A stretch of DNA of 64,000 nt from NCBI GenBank assembly GCA_016720905.1, contig JADKJT010000013.1, positions 50,272 to 114,271 on the forward strand. Reading direction: 5' to 3'. The notes below the pieces were generated by a model. It saw only the letters and a list, made by a program, of their open reading frames with translations. It ran no database searches and was not told the origin of the DNA. Of this stretch, positions 46,750-56,654 are shown one piece after another. This stretch comes from Gemmatimonadaceae bacterium (lineage in GTDB: Bacteria > Gemmatimonadota > Gemmatimonadetes > Gemmatimonadales > Gemmatimonadaceae). Every line of letters begins with the position of its first letter. The stretch's first letter is position 1. The position numbers and the translations under genes were made by a program.

Positions 46750-47219
46750 CGGGGACGCACGCGCCACTGTTGGCCGGTGAGATGGACGCCATGCGCGCCG
46801 CCCTCGAGGAAGCACGGGCGGCGGGACTGGCCGGGGAGGTTCCCGTGGGGGCCGTGGTGGTGCAGGACGGCGAGATCGTGGCGCGGGCGCAGAATCGCAT
46901 GCGCCGCGACACGGACGCGACCGCGCACGCGGAAATGCTGGCCATTCGTGGCGCCATGCGTTTGCTGGGGGAAGACCGCTTGGCCGGCTGTACCCTGGTG
47001 GTTACGCTGGAGCCGTGCGCCATGTGCGCGGGCGGTATCGTGCTCGCGCGGGTGGGGCGTCTGGTATTGGGGGCGTGGGACGACAAGGCCGGCATGTGCG
47101 GGTCTGTGGGCGATCTGGTGCGTCATCCGAAGCTGAATCACCGTCCGGAGGTAGTTGGCGGTGTGCTGGAGGCGGAGTCTGGCGCCCTGTTGCGCGACTT
47201 CTTTGCCATGCGTCGTTGA
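46746..47219 (+). CDS. tadA: tRNA adenosine(34) deaminase
   Basis: 157 residues from GTG 46746, overlapping clpB by 4 bp. Zinc deaminase motifs: HAEMLAI with the catalytic Glu and EPCAMCAG. Converts A34 of tRNA-Arg(ACG) to inosine. Two tRNA-Ser genes lie just downstream. Confidence 0.93.
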   Translation: MTGTHAPLLAGEMDAMRAALEEARAAGLAGEVPVGAVVVQDGEIVARAQNRMRRDTDATAHAEMLAIRGAMRLLGEDRLAGCTLVVTLEPCAMCAGGIVLARVGRLVLGAWDDKAGMCGSVGDLVRHPKLNHRPEVVGGVLEAESGALLRDFFAMRR

Positions 47220-47305
47220 CACCGGGACGCTTCGTTTTATTAATACGAGCTGTACCGGAACACATTGGTGGTGCTGGAAGGCGTGGCACCAGTGTCCCGT
47301 CCCAA

Positions 47306-47392
47306 GGATAGGTGGCCGAGTGGTTGAAGGCACCGGTCTCGAAAACCGGCGTGCCCGCAAGGGTACCGTGAGTTCGAATCTCACCCTGTCCG
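47306..47392 (+). tRNA. tRNA-Ser (CGA)
   Basis: 87 nt with the long variable arm of tRNA-Ser. Acceptor GGATAGG pairs with CCTGTCC before discriminator G at 47392. D arm GGCCGAGTGGTTGAAGGC; anticodon loop CTCGAAA gives CGA; T loop GTTCGAATC. CCA is not encoded. Confidence 0.95.
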
Positions 47393-47416
47393 TGCTTGAC
47401 GCAGGACCGCTTCCCC

Positions 47417-47503
47417 GGATGGGTGGCCGAGTGGTTTAAGGCGCACGCCTGGAAAGCGTGTGGGGTCGCAAGGCTCTCGCGAGTTCGAATCTCGCCTCAT
47501 CCG
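47417..47503 (+). tRNA. tRNA-Ser (GGA)
   Basis: 87 nt, long variable arm. Acceptor GGATGGG pairs with CTCATCC, discriminator G at 47503. Anticodon loop CTGGAAA gives GGA; T loop GTTCGAATC. CCA not encoded. It is the last chromosomal-core gene before the defence island. Confidence 0.95.
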
Positions 47504-47505
47504 CT

Positions 47506-47540
47506 AACCCCGTAACGACTTAGCCGTCGTTGCGGGGTTT
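47506..47540 (+). terminator. Terminator after the tRNA-Ser pair
   Basis: AACCCCGTAACGAC (47506-47519) pairs with 47526-47539 with one wobble and a 6-nt loop. A short T-rich tail (TTTGTGCTT) follows. Confidence 0.8.
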
Positions 47541-47756
47541 GTGCTTCCGCAGGCGGCCGCCCCCCCTGCCTTTCGTTGGCCGCAGAAGAGTATTGGTAAT
47601 GTGCATAGAAAGGCCATGTGCGAAGTGGGAGCAGCGGGGTAAACGCCACTTGCCAACGTCACCAGCTGTGGCAAACTTGTTCACCTGCCGCGAGTTCCCG
47701 AATAGCCCCCGAAAACGACCATCGGTGCATTCGATTCGCAACCGGAGACTCCCCCA

Positions 47757-48194
47757 ATGACCGCGCAAACCGTTGCTGACTATTTCCTGACGCTCGGTGA
47801 CCCCGAAGCGGGTGATGGCATCAGCAACATGAAAATCCAGAAGCTGCTGGACTACGCCCAAGGCGTGCACCTTGCCATGGCCAACAAGCCGCTCTTCGAC
47901 GACCCGATTGAAGCGTGGCGTTTTGGGCCCGTCGTGCCTGACGTGTACCATCGTTTCAAGACACATGGTTTTGAGAGTATCCCCGTGCCTCGCGATTTTG
48001 ACGTCAGCGCGCTCAGCGCCGATCAGCGCTCCATTCTTGGTGATGTGAATGAAGCGTACGGGCAGTTCTCTGCGTGGAAGCTTCGCGATATGACTCACGA
48101 CGAAGCGCCGTGGCGTGATGCCGACTCCCGCGGTCCAAACAGCGTCATCACGCACGAGGCGCTGCGTGCATTTTTCCTGACTCGGCTCGTTTAG
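47757..48194 (+). CDS. Panacea/SocA-domain protein, putative antitoxin
   Basis: 145 residues, ATG 47757. The Panacea (DUF4065, SocA-like) pattern is present: VADYFLTLG, MKIQKLLDYAQGVHLA, DPIEAWRFGPVVPDVYHRF (fragment) and a Trp/His-rich C-terminal half. Panacea domains act as antitoxins or proteolytic adaptors for diverse toxins. The next gene starts 10 bp later. About 215 bp of upstream spacer holds only the tRNA terminator and no clear promoter. Confidence 0.85.
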   Translation: MTAQTVADYFLTLGDPEAGDGISNMKIQKLLDYAQGVHLAMANKPLFDDPIEAWRFGPVVPDVYHRFKTHGFESIPVPRDFDVSALSADQRSILGDVNEAYGQFSAWKLRDMTHDEAPWRDADSRGPNSVITHEALRAFFLTRLV

Positions 48195-48203
48195 TCCAGC
48201 CAC

Positions 48204-48626
48204 GTGGCCGACCATCGAATTCGGAAGCCAAAGGCCTCTGGAGGTGGCCGGATAGCGCCGCCCGCCGATCCTGCGTCGACTCAGGGCGAGTCGCCCGTGT
48301 TTTGTCTTCGTTTCTTGTGCAAGGGATATGGTACTCGAGATTGCGAGGCCGGTGCGTCTCAACAATTTGTTGAGCGCCTGAGCAACATGTGCGCCCTCAC
48401 GTGGCAGTCAATCCATGACACGGATCACCGGAATGGGATGGGGATGGAAAGCATCCCCAAAGATCAGATTGGCGGGCTGACAACGCCTCGCGTTACCGAG
48501 GATGTGAGGAAGCTGCACGTCTTTCGATTCGGCACCGCGAAGGGGCGCATCATTGGGCTGCGGCTCAATCGTGTTTTCGAGGTTTACATGATCGACGCGG
48601 AAGGCAGGGCATATTCGCACGAGTAG
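48204..48626 (+). CDS. Putative toxin partner of the Panacea protein
   Basis: 140 residues, GTG 48204. The first ~30 residues are polar and probably flexible. The core FCLRFLCKGYGTRDCEAGAS, FVERLSNMCALTWQSI, and FRFGTAKGRIIGLRLN with VFEVYMIDAEGRAYSH (fragments) resembles a family of small single-domain proteins seen beside antitoxins; strand layout at the end is RelE/gp49-like. Molecular target unknown. Position directly after a Panacea gene is the main argument. Confidence 0.6.
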   Translation: MADHRIRKPKASGGGRIAPPADPASTQGESPVFCLRFLCKGYGTRDCEAGASQQFVERLSNMCALTWQSIHDTDHRNGMGMESIPKDQIGGLTTPRVTEDVRKLHVFRFGTAKGRIIGLRLNRVFEVYMIDAEGRAYSHE

Positions 48627-48702
48627 ATTGTGCTGACACCGATTCACCGGCGAACAATTCCGTCGTCCGATATTTCTCCGACGTGATAGAGGCTTGCCAA
48701 AA

Positions 48703-48961
48703 ATGGACACCAACGTCGCCCAGGTATTCTCATTTGGCGAGCACCTGCACGAGGAGTTGGAGGCGCGAAGCCCAGACGACGGAGGCGTTCGCCGAGATGA
48801 TCGATCGGACGTCAGCGGAGGCAAGCGGACTGCTCGACGGGAAGGTGCCCATGACTGGTCCGATGGCTGCGACGATCGACCATGTGCTCGGGACGAGCAC
48901 ACAACTCTGGCTCGATCTCGAGATAGCGTATCGGCGCTCACTGGCTGAGCCCAGTCGCTAG
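48703..48961 (+). pseudogene. higA: HigA-type XRE antitoxin remnant, frameshifted
   Basis: Frame one from ATG 48703 gives the HigA start VFSFGEHLHEELEAR. The continuation is in the next frame (TTEAFAEMIDRTSAEASGLL, then ALG-type TSTQLWLDLEIAYRR), with the switch near 48768-48772. Together they form a HigA-like helix-turn-helix of ~85 residues. No intact higB is adjacent; the protein at 48204 is not an evident HigB. Probably a relic. Confidence 0.7.
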
Positions 48962-49069
48962 TCGGAGTGAGCGTCGGCCGTCGGTCGCAAACGTCTGCAG
49001 AATACGCTGGTGAACCGGCTCGAGCTCAAGTGATTATCGCGCAAAACTCGCCTTCGGAGAATCGCAGCA

Positions 49070-50579
49070 ATGGATATTCGTCCTGGAACCAGGCTCGATG
49101 GCCCCGGCGGCCAGTCCATCACCGTCGGCCCACTGCTCGGCCAAGGCGGCTTCGGTCAGGTGTTCGCAGGCGAAATGGCAGACGGAACCCCGGTCGCCAT
49201 CAAAACGATGCTCACCGGCGCACTCTCGTCAGGTGAGTTGGAGGCACTGCAGAACGAGGGGCGTCTAGCCGTCGGCATCGATCATCCACACGTCGTCCGC
49301 GTACTGCACTTTGATGACGGGCTCGGCGGAGCCGGGTTTCCACCATTTCTCGTGATGGAGCGGGTCAATGGGGAAACACTTGCAGACGTGATCGAGCGTC
49401 GCCGTTTAGCAGGTGATCGCTTCTCCGAAACTGAGCTTCGCGACCTGTTCGCCGCAATCGCGGACGGGATGGAAGCAGTGAATGCACGGCTTGTTCATCG
49501 AGATCTCGCCAAGCAATGTGCTCCTTGATGGTGGGGCCGCCGTGCCAAAGATCGCAGATTTTGGACTCGCGAAGTTGGCTACCGCGGCGACGCGAACCGA
49601 AACGTTTAAGGGGTGGGGAACGCCGGCGTACATGGCGCCCGAAGCCTGGGACGGTGCAGCAAATACAACCGCTATGGACCTTTATTCGGGCGGCGTCCTG
49701 TTCTTCGAATTGGCAACATTCCAATATCCCGTCCAACCGCGTCTCGGCGATCCGCCAACGATCGCCTGGCGCAACGCGCATCTCCTCGTCGCACCTACGA
49801 ACGCGCGAACACTTCGCGCGGATCTCTCAATCGAGTTGTGGCAGCTTATCACGAGGCTTCTGCAGAAGGACCCGAAAAAGCGTCCCGCAACTTGGGCTGA
49901 AGTAAAGACCTCGCTTGCGCGCAGCCTTCCCGTGAGCGCGCCAGATGTCTCATCGCTCGTGCGTCGCGCCACGGAGCGCACTGTCGCGTCGGATCTCGCT
50001 GCGGCTGCCGCGCGTGCGTCGCAAGAGCAGGCGCTCGAGCGCCGACAGTTGCTCACGAACGCGTGCGAGGAACCGATCGCAATTCTTCAAGAGCTCGTGG
50101 CGACCTTCAATGCCGCTTCGGATCTTGGGGCGTTAGAGATCTCACGGGAGCGAGATGACGTCGTAACTGTGAGGAAGCAGCCAGGCTCACTTCCGACTCC
50201 TTCACTGGTCGTGCGTTTTCGGCAGATCGAAGACCTTGAAGTGCGCGCGGACGGTATTTACCGCGTGATCGGCGCCGCAGCGATCGAACCTGAGCCAAAA
50301 CCGGCGCAACAATCAGACTACTTCGATAATGAGTCGCTGGGCGGCTTCAACTTGCTGTATCGGGTCCGTCGCGCGGACGATCGGTTTGGCGAATGGTACC
50401 AGCTGCGATTTGAGATGAGTCCGATGGGACGCGAACGGCGATATCCGCACTGGTGGGCGCACGGACTGGACAAGCTGCCGCGCGAACTGAGGCTGCTAAG
50501 TGCCGTGCACGTGTACCAAAACCAGCGTCGTCCGCTGGATCACGATTGGTTCCGTGACCTACTTGCGCATTTAGTATGA
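49070..50579 (+). pseudogene. Ser/Thr protein kinase with C-terminal domain of unknown function, frameshifted at the catalytic loop
   Basis: ATG 49070 (MDIRPGTRLDGPGG). Frame one has glycine loop GQGGFGQVFAG, the ATP Lys in VAIKTML, and ends LVHRDLAKQCAP. The next frame resumes at SPSNVLLDGG, DFGLAKLA, GTPAYMAPEAW. The break is at 49507/49508: two bases (AA) seem missing from what would be HRDLKPSNVLL, so the catalytic-loop Lys is lost. After the kinase (~300 residues) comes a coiled/Ala-rich linker and ~200 residues with no known domain (DYFDNESLGG, HWWAHGLDKLP). It overlaps the next gene by 4 bp and lies in a defence-type island. Confidence 0.82.
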
Positions 50580-51367
50580 ACGAACGGCAGCGAGAGGACA
50601 CCGCCAACATGCCTGAAGAGCTTCACCGCTACGGTTGGATGCTCCACAAGGACGACGATACGTTCGACATGAAGGTGTTCAGTCAGCCGGTGACGTCGGA
50701 GATGCTGCGCGAATTTGAGGAGCTGGTAGCTGTGATCTGTACCTTACAGCCGCTCGCCACCGCGTTCGCGATTTGCGATCGGGAGTATGCGGCGCTGGCA
50801 TCACTGGCCGAGTCGCAAGAAGCGCGTCTTAACGCCATAGGCACAGCTCGCGTTCCGCTCAAGACCGTCTTTGACCTCATAGTGGAGACGTCAGCATCGG
50901 TGACAGCATTCCTAGGCGGAGCGAGTGCGTTCCTTGGCCAAATGGAATACGCCCTCGCGACGCACTGGGGCAAGACATCCGAGAAGTATGCTGTATGGAA
51001 TCGCAAACGACAGCAGCGGCATGCCGCCTCACTCGGTTATCGGGTGATGTACAAGCTGCGCAACTATTCGCAGCATCACGCGATGCCGCTGTCGACCCTG
51101 AGCGTGACCGGCATCCGGGCAACGTCCGACGCAGCGATGACCTTCACCTGCCGCCCAACGCTAGAACGCGACGTGCTAGTCGCGAGTTCGTTCAACTGGG
51201 GTCCGCAGAGAGCGGAGCTTGCCGCGTTTCCGCCCGCGTTCGATATCGTGCCACTGCTGACGGAATATTTCGAGTGCCTTCAAGCCATCATGCTCGACGC
51301 CGTACAGGTGTTCGACCAAGAGCTGAGGAGTTGCCACGACTATCTCGAAGTGGTGCGCGCAAGCTGA
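50576..51367 (+). CDS. Uncharacterised helical protein with an RNxxxH (HEPN-like) motif
   Basis: 263 residues; ATG overlaps the kinase stop (ATGA), so the two are coupled. No family recognised. Mostly helical. The segment LRNYSQHHAMPL (Arg162, His167/168) fits the R-(N/D/H)-x3-5-H motif of HEPN ribonucleases, where Arg and His form the active site. HEPN proteins are common RNases of toxin and abortive-infection systems. The match is a motif only, so the function is inference. Divides the kinase from the convergent type I restriction genes. Confidence 0.75.
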   Translation: MNERQREDTANMPEELHRYGWMLHKDDDTFDMKVFSQPVTSEMLREFEELVAVICTLQPLATAFAICDREYAALASLAESQEARLNAIGTARVPLKTVFDLIVETSASVTAFLGGASAFLGQMEYALATHWGKTSEKYAVWNRKRQQRHAASLGYRVMYKLRNYSQHHAMPLSTLSVTGIRATSDAAMTFTCRPTLERDVLVASSFNWGPQRAELAAFPPAFDIVPLLTEYFECLQAIMLDAVQVFDQELRSCHDYLEVVRAS

Positions 51368-51534
51368 ACGCGCCGGCCGGCTCGCAGATCATGATGTTCA
51401 AGGAGACGACCCGCAGCCCGATGTGCCAACTGGATCTGTCATCGTAGTGCCGGAAGAGCAATTCCTGTGGTTGCTGAGCACTCTCGCGCGCGCAATACCG
51501 ACTGCCTCCGCGTAGCTCCGGCCGATTCCGACCC

Positions 51535-53865
51535 TCAACGCGTCGCCCACTCTTGATACAGGTATTTTTGGAATCCGACGAAAGCGCTCCGGACCTCTTC
51601 CGCCCGCCCGAGATCGGCCAAAGCGTCTGAAATCGAATTGTGGTATTTGAGGTTGAGCAGCGGTGTGAGCTTTCCCTGATCAAGCTCCTCGACTCCGACG
51701 CGGACGTAGTGCGACAACACGAAGTCGAGAAACGCACGCTGCCTTCCGCTGAACTCCGTGGCGATGACCGACTGCGCCATCGACGCCCGTTTCTCCCGTG
51801 TCACGGTCGGCAACGCGTACGCGACATGCGCCAGCACATCGAACAAGTCGCTCTTCTCCGCGTCGATGATCTTCTGCATCTCCGCCAGCTGCTCGCCGCC
51901 GAACCCTTTCTCAGCCAACCCTTCCAGCAGCTTCTTGCGCGTATCCGGCACGCTCCAGATCGCCCGCAGCTCCGCCTCGTTCCTGAAAAACGACGGAAGC
52001 TTGCCGAACAGCAGCACCATGAACTGCTGCGATGACATCGGCGTTCCATCAGGATGCCAGAAGCTCGTCATCATCATGTGCTCGATCGTGCGCTCCTTCC
52101 CGTCGGCGAGCTTCACCTTGATCCGCGCCGGCCGATCCGGCTTGTCATACACCTTCTTTTCGGGCTTCTTGTCCGGACCGTCCGGCGATGGATAGACCGT
52201 GTCAGTCGGCGCGTCGGGGGAAGGGGCTCGCCATCCCACTCGGCGTCGCTGAAATGGTGATGCGCCTTCACGAAGTCGTAGATCGTGAAGTACTCCTTTG
52301 CCGTCAAACAGGCGCGTGCCGCGTCCGATGATCTGCTTGAACTCGATCATCGAGTTGACCGGCCGCATCAGCACGATGTTGCGGATGTTGCGCGCGTCCA
52401 CGCCGGTTGAAAGCTTCTGCGACGTGGTCAGGATGGTCGGGATCGACTTCTCATTGTCCTGAAAGTCGCGCAGGTGCTGCTCGCCGAGTTCGCCGTCGTT
52501 GGATGTAACGCGCTGGCAGTAGTTGGGGTCCGAGCTCGTCTTCATCTGGTTGATGAGATCGCGCACGGCCAGGGCGTGATCCTGCGTGGCACAGAACACC
52601 AGCGTCTTGTCTTGCTGGTTGATCTGGTCCATGAAGATCTTGACGCGATGCGCTTCGCGCTCCCTGATCTCGATGATCTTGTTGAACTCGGCCTCAGTGT
52701 ACCGCTTCCCGGACTCGATCTCGCCTTCAACCAGCATGTCGTCAGACGTGAAAACATACTCATCGAGCGTGGTCGAGATCTGCTTCACCTTGAACGGCGT
52801 GAGGAAGCCGTCGTTGATGCCTTCCTTCAGGGAATAGACGTAGACCGGATCGCCGAAGTACGCGTATGTGTCCACGTTGTCGTTACGCTTTGGCGTCGCG
52901 GTGAGGCTGAGTTGGACCGCCGGAGCGAAGTAGTCGAGAATCGCGCGCCAATTGCTTTCGTCGTTCGCACCACCACGATGACACTCGTCGATGACGATGA
53001 AGTCGAAGAAGTCGAGAGAATATTCGCCAAAGTAAAAAGACGGTATGTCACCTTTAGGCGCGCCGCTCATGAAGGTCTGGAAGATCGTGAAGAACAGACT
53101 GCCGTTCTTGGGAACCCTCCCCTTCTTGGCGATGTCTTTCGGATCGATGCGGACCAGCGCGTCTTCGGGAAACGCCGAGAACGCGTTGTAGGCTTGATTG
53201 GCGAGGATGTTGCGGTCGGCCAGAAACAGAATGCGGGGGCGGCGCTGGGGTTCGCGGCTCAGGTTCCAGCGACTGTGGTAGAGCTTCCACGCGATCTGGA
53301 ACGCGATGAACGTCTTGCCCGTACCGGTGGCGAGCGTCAACAGGATGCGTTGCCGCCTATCGCGATCGCCTCCATCACGCGTTCAACGGCGATGTCCTGG
53401 TAGTAGCGACTCGGATGCGAGCCGCCCTTGTCTTCGAACGGCACCGCGGCGAAACGCTCGCGCCAGGCGTTGCCTGGCTGAGAATGCGCGTGCCCAGAGT
53501 TCATCTGGTGTCGGGTAGCGAGCGATCTCGCCTTCCTTGCCAGACTTTATGTCAACGCCGTAGATGCCGCGCCCATTGGTCGCGTAGGCAAATCGGAGGG
53601 CCAGCTTTGTCGCGTAGTCCTTGGCTTGTGCAACTCCCTCGGTCAGCGGCCGGTCAATCGACTTGGCTTCAACCACGGCCAGCTTGTGACTACGATAGAC
53701 CAGTACATAGTCGGCCATGTGCGCCTTCGCCCGACGACCGAAGCCTTCGATTCGGCCGGGAGTGATAGGATACTCACGCTGAATCTTGCTGCCCTCTACA
53801 ACGCCCCAGCCAGCGGACGTCAGCGCGGGATCGATGCGCTCTGCTCTTGTCTCAGCTTCGTTCAT
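51535..53865 (-). pseudogene. hsdR: Type I restriction enzyme R subunit, four frame breaks
   Basis: Start ATG 53865 (MNEAETRAERIDPAL). N-terminal HSDR_N nuclease core has ADYVLVYR and AVVEAKS. The translocase has ATGTGKT, IDECH, SLTATPKR and IGRGTRLFDGK. The C-terminal part matches EcoEI_R_C. Frame breaks at ~53482 (extra base) and ~53349 (missing base) compensate each other; so do ~52297-52299 (extra A) and 52216-52220 (missing C). The off-frame stretches contain QPGNAWRERFAAVPFED and EYFTIYDFVKAHHHFSDAEW (fragments). The restored protein is ~776 residues. ATP-driven translocation and DNA cleavage in the HsdRMS complex. Paired homopolymer indels suggest assembly error. Confidence 0.88.
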
Positions 53866-53872
53866 TGTCAGT

Positions 53873-55057
53873 TCAGAGTTGGCCAGCAAACGCCTGATGT
53901 AGCAGCGATCTCTTCAAGGCGTCGAGCGCCTGTAGCTTCCGCTCATAGAGGTTGGCGAGGCGTTTGATATCGGCGGCTAGCTCGTCGAGCTTGGCAACTA
54001 GCGAGGTTTGGTCAGACGGCGACTCGGGAAACGGAATCACAAGGTCGCCAAGTTTGGTTGCGTTGAAACCGCCTTGGGCACTACCTGAGACGCCTGCGCG
54101 AATAGCGTCCCAATACGAACGGGTCTGAAAGAACATGTTCACGAACTTCGGCTGAACCGCCTTGTCACGCAGTTGCACTCGAATCAAGTACGACGCAAAA
54201 ACGGCCTCGGGCGGATTGGTGACGAGGTGGCTCTTGCCCGTGGTCGCCCCTGTTCGCGCGAAGACGATATCCCCGTCCGCGAGTCTGTATTTCGGAAGAT
54301 CAGTCTTATCTATCGAGCAGTAGGGAACGGTATCCCAATCCACTCCACTTGGTTGAAGGTCCGTGATTCGCAAAAATTGCGGCCCAACGATCTGAGCGGA
54401 CGCCGAATCGGTATAGCCGTACTTGATTCGAGACAATTCACCCAACCTCTTCTCCGCCCAACCCGGCCCGCGCTGGGTGAAGACGGATTGGAGGTGGTTT
54501 TGGTAGAGTTCGCGCACGTTGCAGAGATTCTGCTCGGCGTTGACCTTCGCGGCGGCGATACCCTCGAACGCTTCGTCGAGGATGCTGACGATGCGCCTCT
54601 GTTCGGCGAGCGGAGGAACGGGCAGTTCAAACTGCGCGAGGGCCTCGCCGGTAAAGTGCTGAATTCCCGCGCCGTTGAAGTGCTGCTTCAGCGTACCGTC
54701 GAGGTCACGGCTCAGTAAGTAATAGAGAAACCACTTGTTTCGATCGGGTTCGGAAAAGCGCACACGGTGCAGCGCCTTCTGGAAATAGATGGGTTTATCC
54801 TGATCCCAGATGGCAGCACGCCCGGGATAGCCGCCTTCGCAGACGACGACATCACCCTTTGAAACCGTGTACTTGGCCAGTTCCTCGGGTAGGAATCGCA
54901 TCTCTGAGACGTCGGAAAGATCGAAGTCAAACCATCGAACATTCTGGTTGCGAAGATACGGCTTCAAGTCGCCTTTGTTCTTCGACCTATCGAGCATCTT
55001 GCCAAGCGAGTGTTTCGCGATCTCGCTGACCTTCTTTCGTGGCCAAGCGCCGCTCAC
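53873..55057 (-). CDS. hsdS: Type I restriction-modification specificity subunit
   Basis: 394 residues from GTG 55057, overlapping the hsdM stop. Two target-recognition domains: the first ends with the conserved helix LPVPPLAEQRRIVSILDEAF (fragment), the second with IPFPESPSDQTSLVAKLDEL, each followed by a long helix. Determines the bipartite DNA target. The frame is open further upstream, but that part overlaps hsdM and is unlike the family. Confidence 0.9.
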   Translation of the reverse strand: MSGAWPRKKVSEIAKHSLGKMLDRSKNKGDLKPYLRNQNVRWFDFDLSDVSEMRFLPEELAKYTVSKGDVVVCEGGYPGRAAIWDQDKPIYFQKALHRVRFSEPDRNKWFLYYLLSRDLDGTLKQHFNGAGIQHFTGEALAQFELPVPPLAEQRRIVSILDEAFEGIAAAKVNAEQNLCNVRELYQNHLQSVFTQRGPGWAEKRLGELSRIKYGYTDSASAQIVGPQFLRITDLQPSGVDWDTVPYCSIDKTDLPKYRLADGDIVFARTGATTGKSHLVTNPPEAVFASYLIRVQLRDKAVQPKFVNMFFQTRSYWDAIRAGVSGSAQGGFNATKLGDLVIPFPESPSDQTSLVAKLDELAADIKRLANLYERKLQALDALKRSLLHQAFAGQL

Positions 55058-56511
55058 AGCAACGCCCTGATACTCGCCAACACGTCCGCGCTCTCCGCAT
55101 CCAACGCGGCGATTGCATCCATGATGTCTACTGGACGGCGGTGAGCGACTACCTCGCCGCCGTTGGGGTTCTTCACCGAGAGATCGAACGTCGACTGGTT
55201 TACGTCCTTCGCGGCGACCGTCCACGACTTCGGCGAGTCGCCTCGTGCCCCCTGCAACGCCACGAACTCCGCAAGATCCGCATCATTGAGCGGATTCGTC
55301 TTGCCCATGTTGCGGCCGGGCTCAAGCTGGTAGTACCAGATCTTTCTCGTCGGGGTCCCCTTCTCGAAAAACAGCACCACCGTCTTGACACCGGCGCCGA
55401 TAAACGTCCCACTCGGGCAGTCAAGTATGGTGTGCAGGTTGCAACTCTCCAACAAATTCTTTCGCAGGCTCACCGACGCGTTGTCGGTGTTGGACAGGAA
55501 GGTGTTCTTGATGACCACCGCGCCGCGGCCACCAGCCTTGATCAGCTTGATGAAGTGCTGCAGAAACAAATACGCGGTCTCCCCAGTGCGAATCGGAAAG
55601 TTCTGCTGCACCTCTGGCCGCTCCTTCCCTCCAAACGGTGGATTGGCCAGCACGATGTCGTAGCGGTCCTTCTCCTGCACGTCGGCCAGATTCTCCGTCA
55701 GCGTGTTGGTGTGCAGGATGTTCGGCGCTTCGATGCCATGCAGGATCATGTTCATGATCGCGATGACATAGGCGAGCGACTTCTTTTCCTTGCCGTAGAA
55801 CGTGCGCTCCTGAAGCGTCCGGTCCTGCGCCGTGGTGCGCTTGGGATGCGTCTTCTTGAGATAGTCGTACGCTTCGCATAGGAATCCCGCCGACCCGCAC
55901 GCGCCGTCGTAGATGCGCTCGCCGATTTCCGGCTTCACCACCTGCACCATGGCGCGAATGAGCGGGCGCGGCGTGTAGTACTCGCCGCCATTGCGCCCCG
56001 CGTTGCCCATGTTCTTGATCTTCGCTTCGTACAGGTGCGAGAGCTCGTGCTTCTCGGCCTGGGAGCGAAATCGCAGTTCATCGATGTGATCGATGATTTC
56101 GCGCAGGTTGTAGCCGCTCTGGATCTTGTTCTTGATCTCACCAAAAATCTCGCCGATCTTGTACTCGATCGTGTTCGGCCCGCTGGCGCGCTCCTTAAAC
56201 GCGTGCAAGTAGGGGATGAGCTTCTTGTCCACGAAGTCGCGAAGATCATCGCCGGTCTGCGCCTTGTTGTGGTCGAGCTTCCCGTCTTTGGTCTTGGGCG
56301 CAGCCCAGATCTCCCACCGGTATGCTTTCTCCAGGATGAAGCCGTACTTCTTCCCATCCAGCGTGGCGGCCTCGGCGTGGTCCTGCTCCAAGCCATCGAG
56401 ATACTTGAGGAACAACAACCACGACGTCTGCTCGGTGTAGTCCAGCTCGGTCGTACAGCCGGCTTCCTTACGGAGGACGTCGTCGATGTTCCTGAAGGCC
56501 TGCTCAAACAT
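55054..56511 (-). CDS. hsdM: Type I restriction-modification methyltransferase subunit
   Basis: 485 residues from ATG 56511 (MFEQAFRNIDDVLRKEAG), where family members start. Helical N-terminal domain, then N6-adenine methylase motifs: SAM site DGACGSAGF, catalytic ANPPFGG, and YYTPRPLIRAMV before them. Methylates adenine in the host target with HsdS. First gene of hsdM-hsdS-hsdR. Appears intact, unlike hsdR. Confidence 0.93.
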   Translation of the reverse strand: MFEQAFRNIDDVLRKEAGCTTELDYTEQTSWLLFLKYLDGLEQDHAEAATLDGKKYGFILEKAYRWEIWAAPKTKDGKLDHNKAQTGDDLRDFVDKKLIPYLHAFKERASGPNTIEYKIGEIFGEIKNKIQSGYNLREIIDHIDELRFRSQAEKHELSHLYEAKIKNMGNAGRNGGEYYTPRPLIRAMVQVVKPEIGERIYDGACGSAGFLCEAYDYLKKTHPKRTTAQDRTLQERTFYGKEKKSLAYVIAIMNMILHGIEAPNILHTNTLTENLADVQEKDRYDIVLANPPFGGKERPEVQQNFPIRTGETAYLFLQHFIKLIKAGGRGAVVIKNTFLSNTDNASVSLRKNLLESCNLHTILDCPSGTFIGAGVKTVVLFFEKGTPTRKIWYYQLEPGRNMGKTNPLNDADLAEFVALQGARGDSPKSWTVAAKDVNQSTFDLSVKNPNGGEVVAHRRPVDIMDAIAALDAESADVLASIRALL

Positions 56512-56654
56512 TGGGCGACAATCCTTTTGGGGGTGCAGATTCGGTGACGGGTCGGGCACTGGCGGGTTGTCCAAGGTACTCCCAGGGTCCGACCAATGAT
56601 CTCACTCCTGCCTCCCGCTGGATAGATGCCACCACTGATGCGCTCGATGCGACT

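Noticed and set aside
44677..46815. 712-residue open frame opposite clpB
   Set aside because: Antisense to an unmistakable ClpB; low-complexity His/Arg-rich translation.
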